Part shown: piece after piece, positions 44,491 to 52,099 of the stretch
Layout: the number at the start of each line of letters is the position of its first letter
Numbering within the stretch: position 1 is the first letter of the stretch
Assembly: GCA_019637435.1 (NCBI GenBank)
Contig: JAHBVO010000005.1
Coordinates: 248,001 to 312,000 of the forward strand
Direction: 5' to 3'
Source: Candidatus Obscuribacterales bacterium
GTDB lineage: Bacteria > Cyanobacteriota > Vampirovibrionia > Obscuribacterales > Obscuribacteraceae
DNA: 64,000 bases
Translations under genes and position numbers: made by a program
The notes under the pieces: generated by a model
The model's input: only the letters and a program-made list of their open reading frames with translations
The model's database searches: none
Told to the model about the DNA's origin: nothing

Positions 44491-44823
44491 GACTTCCCTT
44501 AAAGTGCCAAACTGCCATTTTAACCGACTTTCGTAGATCAGTAATCCCCATGAAAGCCCCAAGAGCGGCGGTTTTTACAGAATGCTGCGCAGGAAGCTTA
44601 AGAGAGCCTTTCTTTTAGTCAACTCTCACAATCTTGACCTTATATATAAGGAATAAACCAATCGAAATGCACACACTTCAGATCAACCTGAACCGTGGAT
44701 CTCGATTAAACCCGTAAAAGCTGACCCGGTTGGGTCTCCATCCGAAACACCACGACAGATTCAGCGTCATCAGTTTCAGGTGGATATGCCATAAAAGGCG
44801 TAGCCGGCAAGGAGGCCAGGCAG

Positions 44824-45048
44824 ATGGTAGCAAGATTACAGCATTTGAGCCCCAGCATTTGGGTCTTTCGCCACGATGGTATGAACATGGAGTTCAACTC
44901 CCTGGAAGCTGCAATTGCTTACGTGCGCGGGTTTAAGTCAGTTTCGGACTCTTCGAAACTTCGCTCCCTCTACGGAGAGCGACTGATAATAAATCCGGCA
45001 CAAATAAGTGAAACGGCGAATTGCTGCGTCGAACTCCTAGCTAACTGA
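44824..45048 (+). CDS. Small protein of unknown function
   Basis: 74 residues. The strongest evidence is a perfect AAGGAGG eight bases before the ATG. The product (IWVFRHDGMNMEFNSLEAAIAYVRGF at its core) looks like a small folded alpha/beta protein rather than a random frame. No signal peptide, no membrane segment, and two adjacent cysteines near the end (NCCVEL). No family is recognised. It stands alone between an SRPBCC gene and the subtilase gene. Confidence 0.6.
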   Translation: MVARLQHLSPSIWVFRHDGMNMEFNSLEAAIAYVRGFKSVSDSSKLRSLYGERLIINPAQISETANCCVELLAN

Positions 45049-45370
45049 TCCTTTTATTCGGCTTTCAAAAGAGTAGTAGCAATCGTTTAAACAGTGAATC
45101 CGTCCGGCTTCGCCGAAAATTCGCTGATGAACTTCCATATCTTGGCACTTTCATAATTTATTTAGATTTCAGACACAATGCCACCATATGCGCTACCATT
45201 CGGGCACATTGTATGGGTACGACCCATGTAAACTAATCCGAAATTGCAGAGCGCGAAAGTCTAGATTGGAGCAGCATTAAACGAAATAAACTTCTTCGAC
45301 TCTTGACACCCTACCCACTTGTAAACATGATGGAAAAGGGACCCCACGCGAAGCAAAGGTATTCCACTCA
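45049..45370. other. 322-base gap before the subtilase gene
   Basis: No gene is seen. A small inverted repeat ATGGGT-ACG-ACCCAT (45213-45227) is the only clear structure. The subtilase ATG has no strong ribosome site. Confidence 0.5.
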
Positions 45371-46579
45371 ATGAATCAACGAACCGCAGCCATAATCATC
45401 GATACAGGTTTTTCGGAAGAGTCCATGAAGACCGCGAAAAACATCCTGGCGATACTCGACGTACGCACAGGCAGTGTGATTAGCGGCTTCCCCTACCTGT
45501 CCTGGGAGTACAACAAAGAAGCATTGACCTCCTTTGCCGGTGACCCTTATAACCACGGCAGTTCGGTCTTGTCAGCTTTGATGCAGCAGTCTCCGGAGCT
45601 CCCGGTGATTCTGGTTCGCGCGTTCAACGATGGAAAGTTTATTCGGACAACGTTTGTCGACGGCCAAATAGTTAAGCCAGGCTGGACCGAGGCGTATAAG
45701 ACCGCGGTAGCCATTTGCAAAAATCTCGGAATCAGCTCCGTAGCCAACCTCTCATTCGGCGGCTACACGCACGCAGCCGATGGAAGCGGCTGGGAATCAT
45801 TCTGTCTGGGCTCCGCAACAGGACCAGGCAAGCCCGGACACATTGTCGTCGCCGGTGCAGGCGCCGGTGGCGGCGCCCCAATCCACTCATCGTGGAGAAC
45901 CGAGCCGGGACAGAGCACCGAAGTCACCGCATACCAGCACGACACGACGACCTACAACTTCTGGTGCTCAGCCGAAGCTGACTCTCATCAATTCAATGAC
46001 TGGTTGCTCGAGGTTTTCCTCGACGGCAATAAGCTCGGCGAAGAATTCGGCGGCGACCTGATACCCAACTTCTGGAACAATCGAAAGCAAGTAACATTCC
46101 AAGTCGATGGACCGGGGACGGTTACAATTCGCACTACCCGCTTCTGGGGTGCCGACCGTCGGTTCAAAGGCTTGCAGGTTGCTCACAACTCTGCTCAGAA
46201 CCAAGATCAATTCCATTGTGCTAAACCGCGTCCAATCAATCTTCATCGCAGAGATCCTCTACGATTTGATTGCTGGATCAATCAGGCGACTGCGCATTTT
46301 GCAGATCACCATGATGCAATGACGATTGCAGAACCGGCAATCTTCCCGCACGTGATCGCAGTAGGTTTAAACCAAGGGAAGTATTCGGCTGATCAATTCG
46401 AGCGTGGCGCGAAACCGGATTTGTTGATCGACGGCGACGGTCCTGTGAGTTTCAGACTACCGGAGGTCGTTGCAGAAATCGCAAGATATCTCGACGAAGA
46501 TCCGTCACTGGATATGGTGGCAGTTAGAAATCGCCTCCTCGGTATCGACATCGCGGTCGCAGACGAGCAAACAGCTTAG
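45371..46579 (+). CDS. Divergent cytosolic subtilisin-like (S8) serine peptidase
   Basis: 402 residues, without signal peptide or pro-domain. Triad candidates fall in the S8 order: D11 in AAIIIDTGF, H62 in YNHGSSVLSALM and S360 in GPVSFRLPEVVAEIA, which replaces the usual GTSxAxPxVAG. The VVAGAGAGG stretch (159-167) aligns with the usual VVAAAGNEG but lacks its Asn, the oxyanion-hole residue. PHVIAVGLNQGKYSADQFERG fits the strand before the Ser loop. About 150 residues (170-320) between these motifs form a beta-rich insert with WCSAEADSHQFNDWLLEVFLDG, resembling a jelly-roll or P-domain-like module. Activity may be reduced. The target is unknown. A strong terminator follows. Confidence 0.75.
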   Translation: MNQRTAAIIIDTGFSEESMKTAKNILAILDVRTGSVISGFPYLSWEYNKEALTSFAGDPYNHGSSVLSALMQQSPELPVILVRAFNDGKFIRTTFVDGQIVKPGWTEAYKTAVAICKNLGISSVANLSFGGYTHAADGSGWESFCLGSATGPGKPGHIVVAGAGAGGGAPIHSSWRTEPGQSTEVTAYQHDTTTYNFWCSAEADSHQFNDWLLEVFLDGNKLGEEFGGDLIPNFWNNRKQVTFQVDGPGTVTIRTTRFWGADRRFKGLQVAHNSAQNQDQFHCAKPRPINLHRRDPLRFDCWINQATAHFADHHDAMTIAEPAIFPHVIAVGLNQGKYSADQFERGAKPDLLIDGDGPVSFRLPEVVAEIARYLDEDPSLDMVAVRNRLLGIDIAVADEQTA

Positions 46580-46604
46580 TCTTCATATCAAATTAGAGAA
46601 CTTC

Positions 46605-46631
46605 AAAAGCCGTGTGTTTAGCACGGCTTTT
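46605..46631. terminator. Bidirectional Rho-independent terminator
   Basis: A perfect 10-base stem AAAAGCCGTG / CACGGCTTTT with a 7-base loop lies between the convergent subtilase and ArsR genes. A/T tracts on both sides suit termination from either strand. Confidence 0.85.
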
Positions 46632-46663
46632 GCTTTCAGCCAGCGATTCAAGAGTATCCGAGG

Positions 46664-46999
46664 TTAGTCTTCAACGAACGCCTTCAAACGCGACAACGCG
46701 TCATCCCATTGCGAAGAAACCAGATCAAGATAATCTCGCAACTCATTCAGAGGATGGGCGTTAAACTCGAATAGCTTCTCGCGCCCCGACGGCTTGCTAT
46801 TCACGATTCCGACACCCTCAAGAACGCGCAAATGTTTCGTCACTGCTTGCCGGGTCAACTCTGTACCTTCGGTGAGTTGTGAAATTGACTGCGGCTCACC
46901 ATTCGCGAGTCTTCGCACAAGCGTAAGCCGCGTCTCGTCTCCGAGCGCGGCAAACACCGGTGCATGATTTTTCTGCTTTGCTTTTCGACTAGCTGACAT
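46664..46999 (-). CDS. ArsR-family winged-helix repressor
   Basis: 111 residues from the ATG at 46999, which overlaps the last 11 bases of the SRPBCC gene and implies translational coupling. The winged helix is clear: VFAALGDETRLTLVRRLANG, SISQLTEGTELTRQAVTKHLRVLEGVGIV (recognition helix) and SKPSGREKLFEF (wing). No Cys metal site typical of ArsR/SmtB sensors is present. It belongs to the ArsR group that travels with SRPBCC/AHSA1 genes. It probably binds the GCAACCT/AGGTTGC dyads upstream of the operon, repressing its own transcription. The order here, SRPBCC first, is the reverse of the second module at 50033-50850. Confidence 0.9.
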   Translation of the reverse strand: MSASRKAKQKNHAPVFAALGDETRLTLVRRLANGEPQSISQLTEGTELTRQAVTKHLRVLEGVGIVNSKPSGREKLFEFNAHPLNELRDYLDLVSSQWDDALSRLKAFVED

Positions 47000-47444
47000 A
47001 TTTTTGAATGTTGAGCATCTGCTCCTCCCAGCCACCTTCATTCATACGGAAAGCCTCATCACGACGGTCTGCCGGTAGCTTCTCGAATCCGGACTCAACG
47101 ACGGTGAGCAACGTGCCACCATCGATCGGCTTGAGAGTAAACTCAACAAGAGTAGTCGGTTCGTCAGAATAATCCTTCTCAGTGTCACACGCATAGGGAT
47201 GCCACGACAAAGTAAAAGTATGCTCCGGTTCTATCTTTTCGATTGTTGCCATCCATTTCAGGTGTTCGTAACCAGGGTAAGTGATGTGACCAGTCGACTT
47301 CTGCCCAACCTCAAACGGTGCATCAATTTTCACTCTAAACCACTCGCCGAACTTCTCGTAATCGACGAGCGCCTGCCAAACTTTTGACTGCGGCGCCTTG
47401 AGTTCGATGTGTTTTTCAATTTTCGATTTCATTTTCGTATCCAT
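46989..47444 (-). CDS. SRPBCC/AHSA1-domain protein
   Basis: 151 residues. The AHSA1-type fold begins KIEKHIELKAPQSKVWQALVDYEKFGEWFRV and ends with the long helix GGWEEQMLNIQKYV; HTFTLSWHPYA and TTLVEFTLKPIDGGTLLTVVESGFEKL form the middle strands. These proteins bind small hydrophobic ligands; many are regulated by a neighbouring ArsR. GGAGG lies ten bases before the ATG, inside a palindrome. First gene of a two-gene operon with the overlapping ArsR gene. Confidence 0.9.
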   Translation of the reverse strand: MDTKMKSKIEKHIELKAPQSKVWQALVDYEKFGEWFRVKIDAPFEVGQKSTGHITYPGYEHLKWMATIEKIEPEHTFTLSWHPYACDTEKDYSDEPTTLVEFTLKPIDGGTLLTVVESGFEKLPADRRDEAFRMNEGGWEEQMLNIQKYVS

Positions 47445-47450
47445 TAACTA

Positions 47451-47502
47451 GCAACCTCCAGGTTGCATATCATTATAAACCGAAACGCAACCTTTTTGTT
47501 GC
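47451..47502 (-). promoter_or_regulatory. Promoter and two operator dyads of the SRPBCC-ArsR operon
   Basis: On the minus strand, TATAAT (47477-47472) lies between two dyads that share the half-site GCAAC. The proximal dyad is GCAACCT-CC-AGGTTGC (47451-47466); it contains the GGAGG ribosome site and would start about where the mRNA starts. The distal dyad is GCAAC (47487-47491) / GTTGC (47498-47502). This is a natural layout for ArsR autorepression. The -35 box is weak. Confidence 0.65.
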
Positions 47503-47558
47503 GCAATGGATTAACTTTAAAAATTGACATCGGCGCAGTGGAACTAAGAATTCCGCTG

Positions 47559-48545
47559 TCATCGTCTGAGTCGTTTAAAAACACGGACATAATCAACCAC
47601 AAAATTGGCCGGAAACGGCGTCGTCACATCAGGCGCACCAGGCAGATCACCACCAACAGCCAGGTTTAAGATCATATACATCTTCTCATGAGGAACGCCG
47701 TCTTGAGAAACCGAGATCCGCTTCCCATCAACGTAGCAAACGATCTCACGCTCATCCCAAACTCCGGTAAGCGTGTGAAATTCTTCGGAAAAATCAGGGT
47801 GAAGCTCATAGCGTTTAGGCCCGTGCCAGGGATGAAAACCGTTGACGTGAGTACCATAATGATTGGTCACTTCAATTATTTGGGGACGATGACCTAAAAT
47901 CTCCATCCAATCAATTTCAGGCGGCCATTTTCCTGAGGACGGCAACATCCAGAAGGCTGGCCAATAGCCCTTACCGGAAGGAACTTTGAACCGACAATCA
48001 AACCGTCCGTACTTAAGGTCAAATCTCTTGTTTGTGTCTAATTTCCCGGAAGTATAGTGTCTGCTCTTGTCACCATCTGCGGTGTCCTCTTTACGCGCCT
48101 CGATGAAGAGGCAGCCATCGCGAACAGTGCAGGCTTTCGAGCGATACGCTTGCAATTCGTTATTGGCGTTATCCCAATGGTTCACAACATTCCATTTCTT
48201 CAAATCGCTCGGACTGTCAAACTCGCAGTTCCAAATCAGCCTCCAGTGTTTTCTGGAGTTCAAGTCATCATGGTCACTTTCGAGTGCATCGCCGGACTGA
48301 AGAACATTCAGCTTATACAGGCCAACCGGAACAACGTGAGCGTCAGGAGCGTTTAATACGTCCTCAGCTTGCGCCGCCATTGCAGGCGGTGCTAAAGCGG
48401 TACTCGCGAATGCGAAAGCTAAAATCGAGGTACTCACGAGTGCAGTTATGGGAAACGCTTGCGCGCCCAGTCCCGCCTTGTCGGCGGTTAGCTTCACAAA
48501 CATGAACAGGGCAAGCATCTCGATAGAAGATTTTAAGCGAAACAT
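47559..48545 (-). CDS. Exported GH16 glycoside hydrolase (beta-glucanase/laminarinase-like)
   Basis: 328 residues; GGAGG lies six bases before the ATG. A long signal region (hydrophobic around 31-57, ending PAMAAQ) precedes a GH16 beta-jelly-roll. The catalytic motif is EIDWME (210-215): E210 nucleophile, D212 helper, E215 acid/base. Family strands include WNVVNHWDNANNELQAY, GKLDTNKRFDLKYGRFDCRFKVP, GYWPAFWMLP and NLAVGGDLPG. It should cut beta-1,3- or mixed beta-1,3/1,4-glucans in a retaining mechanism, outside the cytoplasm. No carbohydrate-binding module is seen. Confidence 0.94.
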   Translation of the reverse strand: MFRLKSSIEMLALFMFVKLTADKAGLGAQAFPITALVSTSILAFAFASTALAPPAMAAQAEDVLNAPDAHVVPVGLYKLNVLQSGDALESDHDDLNSRKHWRLIWNCEFDSPSDLKKWNVVNHWDNANNELQAYRSKACTVRDGCLFIEARKEDTADGDKSRHYTSGKLDTNKRFDLKYGRFDCRFKVPSGKGYWPAFWMLPSSGKWPPEIDWMEILGHRPQIIEVTNHYGTHVNGFHPWHGPKRYELHPDFSEEFHTLTGVWDEREIVCYVDGKRISVSQDGVPHEKMYMILNLAVGGDLPGAPDVTTPFPANFVVDYVRVFKRLRR

Positions 48546-48691
48546 GACTAGCCTCCGGAAATCGAACCTAGCTTAACTGATCGCGACGGGAGGTTAATCG
48601 CCCAACGATTGTTGATTAATCAGGAAGGAAACCAAGAGGAGGGTTTTACCTCTGGTACCGTAGATAAGATAAGCCGTTTTCTCAAGAAGCC

Positions 48692-49297
48692 ATGAAAACC
48701 ACAGTACACCACATTTTCAGCCCGGCAGGCAGGTTTGAGACTTACGCGGAGTTCCGCAGGCAAATCACTGCAGTCGCACGCGAGCAACTCTTTGAGAAGT
48801 ATGCTCCGGTAGGCAGTGCTGGCGATAAACTCGAGCAGTACACGAAATTAGGAACATTTGAAAACCCGAATGTAGTCGAATTTGCGTTCGTATCCAATAA
48901 CAACAAGATGTCGGCCGTAATGCGAGCCGAACTCGTTGATCATCCCATTGGCGGAACTGAAATCTTGTACAGCATGGTCAACTCACGTTTCAACTTCGTC
49001 CTGGTTTTCCCGCTCTCGATGTTCTTATTCTGCATGTTCGTGTACATGCTGCTTGCTTGCACAGAAATCGTACCGCGGCTGGGACACGATGCTACCTATT
49101 GGGCTGTAATCACGGCTTCCACCGCGGCTATGTTAATCTGGTTCGAAATCGTAGGCGTAATTTCAACCAGGCGCAGACTGCAGACAGTCATTAAAAGAGT
49201 CGTTGCCGAGCTCCGGGTCGCGAAACGGCGCGAACCTGGCTCCGCAAAACGGCGAACACGGTGGCGCGAACTCAAAGCCCGCTTCAGAGCATGCTAA
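48692..49297 (+). CDS. Unknown membrane protein with two transmembrane helices
   Basis: 201 residues. A soluble N-terminal part (1-103) contains HHIFSPAGRFETYAEFRRQI and a beta-rich FAFVSNNNKMSAVMRAELVDHPIGGTEIL. Two closely spaced transmembrane helices (about 104-126 and 136-158) follow, then a strongly basic C-terminal helix (about 160-201, many Arg/Lys). The basic tail should be cytoplasmic, as should the N-terminus. No family is recognised and no catalytic residue is evident. The ribosome site before the ATG is weak. Confidence 0.65.
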   Translation: MKTTVHHIFSPAGRFETYAEFRRQITAVAREQLFEKYAPVGSAGDKLEQYTKLGTFENPNVVEFAFVSNNNKMSAVMRAELVDHPIGGTEILYSMVNSRFNFVLVFPLSMFLFCMFVYMLLACTEIVPRLGHDATYWAVITASTAAMLIWFEIVGVISTRRRLQTVIKRVVAELRVAKRREPGSAKRRTRWRELKARFRAC

Positions 49298-49388
49298 GTT
49301 CACTCATCGTAGTCAGGAAACGGGACGCGAGGAAGCGATAAACTCCGAGAAATGAGATAAACTCATCACATATCTTGGAGAAAACATA

Positions 49389-49988
49389 ATGTCAACAGCC
49401 TCAACCCTGCTCGACCTACTTCACGCTCCGGCAAAACCGGCGACGCTGTCGAAAAGCGCCGTCATAATTGTCGACGCGCAAAGAGAGTATCTTGATGGCA
49501 ACGTCAAACTTAGCGGTATCGAAGAAGCGTTGGTCGAGATCAAGAAGTTGCTAGCCCGAGCGCGCGCAGCGAAACGGCCGATTTTTCACATCGTTCATCA
49601 CACCGCCCCTGGTGCGCCGATTTTTGCACCCGACAGTTCTACTTCAGAGATTATAGACTCGGTGAAACCTGAAGGCTCGGAGCCTGTTATTTCAAAACCC
49701 CTGCCGAGCTCATTCGTGAACACGGACCTCGACAAATTCGTCAAGGAAACCGGCTGCGAAGAACTTGTGATTGCCGGCTTCATGACTCATATGTGCATCA
49801 ATGCCACCACGCGCAGTGCCGTAGACCTGGGCTATAGACCTACGGTTATTGGTTCGGCATGTGCAACTCGTGATTTACCTTCGCCCGATGGCAAAGTGAT
49901 CTCGGCTGCAGTTCTACACGAAAGCAATCTTGCGTCTCTTGCCGATTTACTTGCATGTGTTTGCAAAACGACCGACGATCTTAGCTAG
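49389..49988 (+). CDS. Isochorismatase-family cysteine hydrolase
   Basis: 199 residues; TTGGAG is placed about eight bases before the ATG. The catalytic triad is present: D in IIVDAQREYL (about residue 29), K in ISKPLPSSF and C in GFMTHMCINATTRSAVDLG. The cis-peptide region before the Cys is conserved. Family members hydrolyse isochorismate, nicotinamide, N-carbamoyl compounds or related amides; nothing in the sequence fixes the substrate. Cytosolic, single gene. A second, more distant member lies at 57366-57950. Confidence 0.92.
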   Translation: MSTASTLLDLLHAPAKPATLSKSAVIIVDAQREYLDGNVKLSGIEEALVEIKKLLARARAAKRPIFHIVHHTAPGAPIFAPDSSTSEIIDSVKPEGSEPVISKPLPSSFVNTDLDKFVKETGCEELVIAGFMTHMCINATTRSAVDLGYRPTVIGSACATRDLPSPDGKVISAAVLHESNLASLADLLACVCKTTDDLS

Positions 49989-50032
49989 AGCGCCGGTCCG
50001 TTTTCGTTTTCGATTAGAACTTAAATGGCAAG

Positions 50033-50518
50033 TTAAAGCGACTTCGCAACTTCGACGAGTTGATCGAAGCACTGCCCCCAGCCCTGCTCAAAGCCCATCT
50101 CTTTGTGCTTCTTCTGTGTCTCTTCGTTGCCGTGGATTGCATAAGCGGTATATTTTGTGCCACCACTTCCGTTCGATTCGATGGTGACAATTGCAGAGAA
50201 AAACGGTTGCGCTGATGGCCGGTAACCCTTCGTCAGGCAGTCGCTCCAGACGAACTTCTTGCCGTCGACAACTTCGAGAACGCAACCGCTGCAGGGCATA
50301 TCCTCACCATCAGGGGAGCGCATAGTGGTGGTGAACTCGCCTCCCGGAAATAGTTCGAGCTTGCAATCAACCACCGTCCATGGCTTTGGAGCAAACCACT
50401 GTTTTATGATTTCCGGAGTCGTCCAGGCTTTCCAGACTTTCTCCGGCGACACGTCCGTCGTGCGCTCGAGAACAAGATCGAACTTCGGATCGATTTTTTG
50501 TGGTGCAGTAACTGTCAT
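50033..50518 (-). CDS. SRPBCC/AHSA1-domain protein
   Basis: 161 residues, typical AHSA1 length. Recognisable strands and helices: LVLERTTDVSPEKVWKAWTTPEIIKQWFAP, LELFPGGEFTTTMRSPDGEDMP, VVDGKKFVWSDCLTKGYRP and the closing helix GFEQGWGQCFDQLVEVAKSL. Its ATG overlaps the ArsR stop codon by four bases (ATGA), so the pair is translationally coupled. Regulation by the ArsR partner through the dyads at 50842-50899 is likely. Confidence 0.93.
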   Translation of the reverse strand: MTVTAPQKIDPKFDLVLERTTDVSPEKVWKAWTTPEIIKQWFAPKPWTVVDCKLELFPGGEFTTTMRSPDGEDMPCSGCVLEVVDGKKFVWSDCLTKGYRPSAQPFFSAIVTIESNGSGGTKYTAYAIHGNEETQKKHKEMGFEQGWGQCFDQLVEVAKSL

Positions 50519-50850
50519 TGATCACTCTCCGTTTCTTTTAAATAGGCTTCAAGCTGGTCGAGCCTTCGTTCCCACATCGAGCGTTGCTTCGCCATCCAAT
50601 CCTCAGCGGCTTGTAGCGTAGCCGGCGCAAGCTCGTAAGTTCGCACACGCCCGGTCTTCTGGGAGCGCACCAATCCGCAGCCTTCCAGCATTTTCATATG
50701 TTGCAGGAAGGACGGCAAAGCCATGTCAAACGGCTCAGCAAGAGAACTCACGGGAGCAGGTCCCGAACCAAGTCGTTCAAGAACCGCGCGCCGTGTAGGG
50801 TCCGCGAGTGCTTGGAAAACCGAGTCGAGTACTACAGATTGGTTAGGCAT
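50515..50850 (-). CDS. ArsR-family winged-helix repressor
   Basis: 111 residues: VFQALADPTRRAVLERLGSG, VSSLAEPFDMALPSFLQHMKMLEGCGLV (recognition helix) and SQKTGRVRTYELAP (wing). It lacks metal-binding cysteine pairs. This ArsR subgroup is generally encoded beside AHSA1 proteins. The predicted transcription start is at or next to the ATG, and one operator overlaps the start codon. Two strong dyads upstream make autorepression very likely. The SRPBCC gene follows with a four-base overlap. Confidence 0.93.
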   Translation of the reverse strand: MPNQSVVLDSVFQALADPTRRAVLERLGSGPAPVSSLAEPFDMALPSFLQHMKMLEGCGLVRSQKTGRVRTYELAPATLQAAEDWMAKQRSMWERRLDQLEAYLKETESDQ

Positions 50851-50899
50851 TTACCTAACTATACCGAATTTCAATACTTAGGTCAACACCTAAGTATTG
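50842..50899 (-). promoter_or_regulatory. ArsR promoter with two TTAGGT/ACCTAA operators
   Basis: On the minus strand, TTGACC (50886-50881), a 17-base spacer and TATAGT (50863-50858) form a good promoter. A perfect 12-base inverted repeat CAATACTTAGGT / ACCTAAGTATTG (50872-50899) has its 4-base centre inside the -35 box. A second dyad GTTAGG / CCTAAC (50842-50859) spans the start codon and touches the -10 box. Transcription should begin at or within a base or two of the ATG, giving a leaderless message. Confidence 0.8.
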
Positions 50900-51079
50900 C
50901 CGGATTTAAAACATATATACTGTACTTCTCGTTGAACAGTCGAATTATCGAATTTTCGGAAAGTCTATTGTTTCCATATTCGATCGTCTAAACTGGCTCA
51001 GGAAGCTGATTCTAGCAATCAACTTTTCGAGACGAATATCATACGCGAATCGATCACGCCGCACAACAGATATCTAATT

Positions 51080-52099
51080 ATGAGCACTTTAGGAAAACTA
51101 CCTGTTTCTTTACTCGGGAAATGTGGAGATCTGGGAATCGACCTGCACAGTGTCATTCCGCTGGCAGAAAAGGATGAGGCCTTCTGGCTCAAACTCACAA
51201 CTTCGACCGGCGCGGTCGAAGGTAAATTACACATACCTCGCGCCGAGCCCACCAGGCTTTTGATTTACATGCCCGGCTTTCCCGGTGGCGGCTCAACTGA
51301 TTTCGAAGCAAACCATCTGGCGAAGTTCCTTGAGACGAATTACACAGTTTTCACCATTCGTCATAATGGCTCGCTGCTGACCGGTGAACACTCTGACTAT
51401 TACATAAACTGCCAACCCAGACAGAAGAAAGCAAAAGTCGACCATCAAGACTACATTGGAGCACCGGCGAAATACGATATAGGAAGCTGGCTGCTAGAAC
51501 CGTTTATCGCAGTTGAGGCGCTTGGCGAAGTGTTCGAAGAAATTGTGATCGCCGGACACTCATTCGGCGGATTGTCGCTCTTTTATTCGATGCGCGAGCT
51601 TGTTCGCACACGATCAAAACAGCTGAGCAAAATAAAGCGAGTGGTGTCACTTGCGGGTGCAACGGGTCGGGTTCGCCTGGGAGAAGAAGACCCCATTCTC
51701 GTTCAATGGGCTGAGTACCTGGAAACGGACTGGGCTAGAGAGCGAGTAGCAATCGGCGACACTTCAAACAATGTCGAAAGATTGAAAGAAGCCTATCACG
51801 CGATTCATGACGGACAATATAGACCGCCATCAAACATCCACTTCGTCCTGGTCGTCCCATGGGGAGACACCGCCGATAGTACCGATGAGTACATCAATCC
51901 CGTCGAAGCACTGGACATGGTTGTGACCCTTGGACGCGGCACTCTTATTATTGATAAAACCAGTCGAAGTGATTCGGAAACTGGCGAACTCGCTCACGAC
52001 ATGTCGAGGTTTACGACAGATATGTTTTTAAAAATCGCCGATTCTAACTGGAATCCGGCTAAGCAAATTTTGTGTATCGACGATAAAGGACTACACTGA
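51080..52099 (+). CDS. Alpha/beta hydrolase-fold protein
   Basis: 339 residues, no signal peptide. LLIYMPGFPGGG is the oxyanion strand, VIAGHSFGGLSLFYSM carries the nucleophile Ser (about residue 163), and VVPWGDTADSTDEYINP plus LAHDMSRF near 310 offer candidate Asp and His. It resembles a cytosolic peptidase- or esterase-type hydrolase but not a specific family. Its TGA stop shares bases with the ATG of the next gene (TGATG), so the two are translationally coupled, although only the second product is exported. Confidence 0.8.
   Translation: MSTLGKLPVSLLGKCGDLGIDLHSVIPLAEKDEAFWLKLTTSTGAVEGKLHIPRAEPTRLLIYMPGFPGGGSTDFEANHLAKFLETNYTVFTIRHNGSLLTGEHSDYYINCQPRQKKAKVDHQDYIGAPAKYDIGSWLLEPFIAVEALGEVFEEIVIAGHSFGGLSLFYSMRELVRTRSKQLSKIKRVVSLAGATGRVRLGEEDPILVQWAEYLETDWARERVAIGDTSNNVERLKEAYHAIHDGQYRPPSNIHFVLVVPWGDTADSTDEYINPVEALDMVVTLGRGTLIIDKTSRSDSETGELAHDMSRFTTDMFLKIADSNWNPAKQILCIDDKGLH

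Noticed and set aside
45049..45370. Possible tRNA or other structured RNA in the gap before the subtilase gene
   Set aside because: No T-loop consensus or cloverleaf pairing could be found; only a 6-base hairpin is present.
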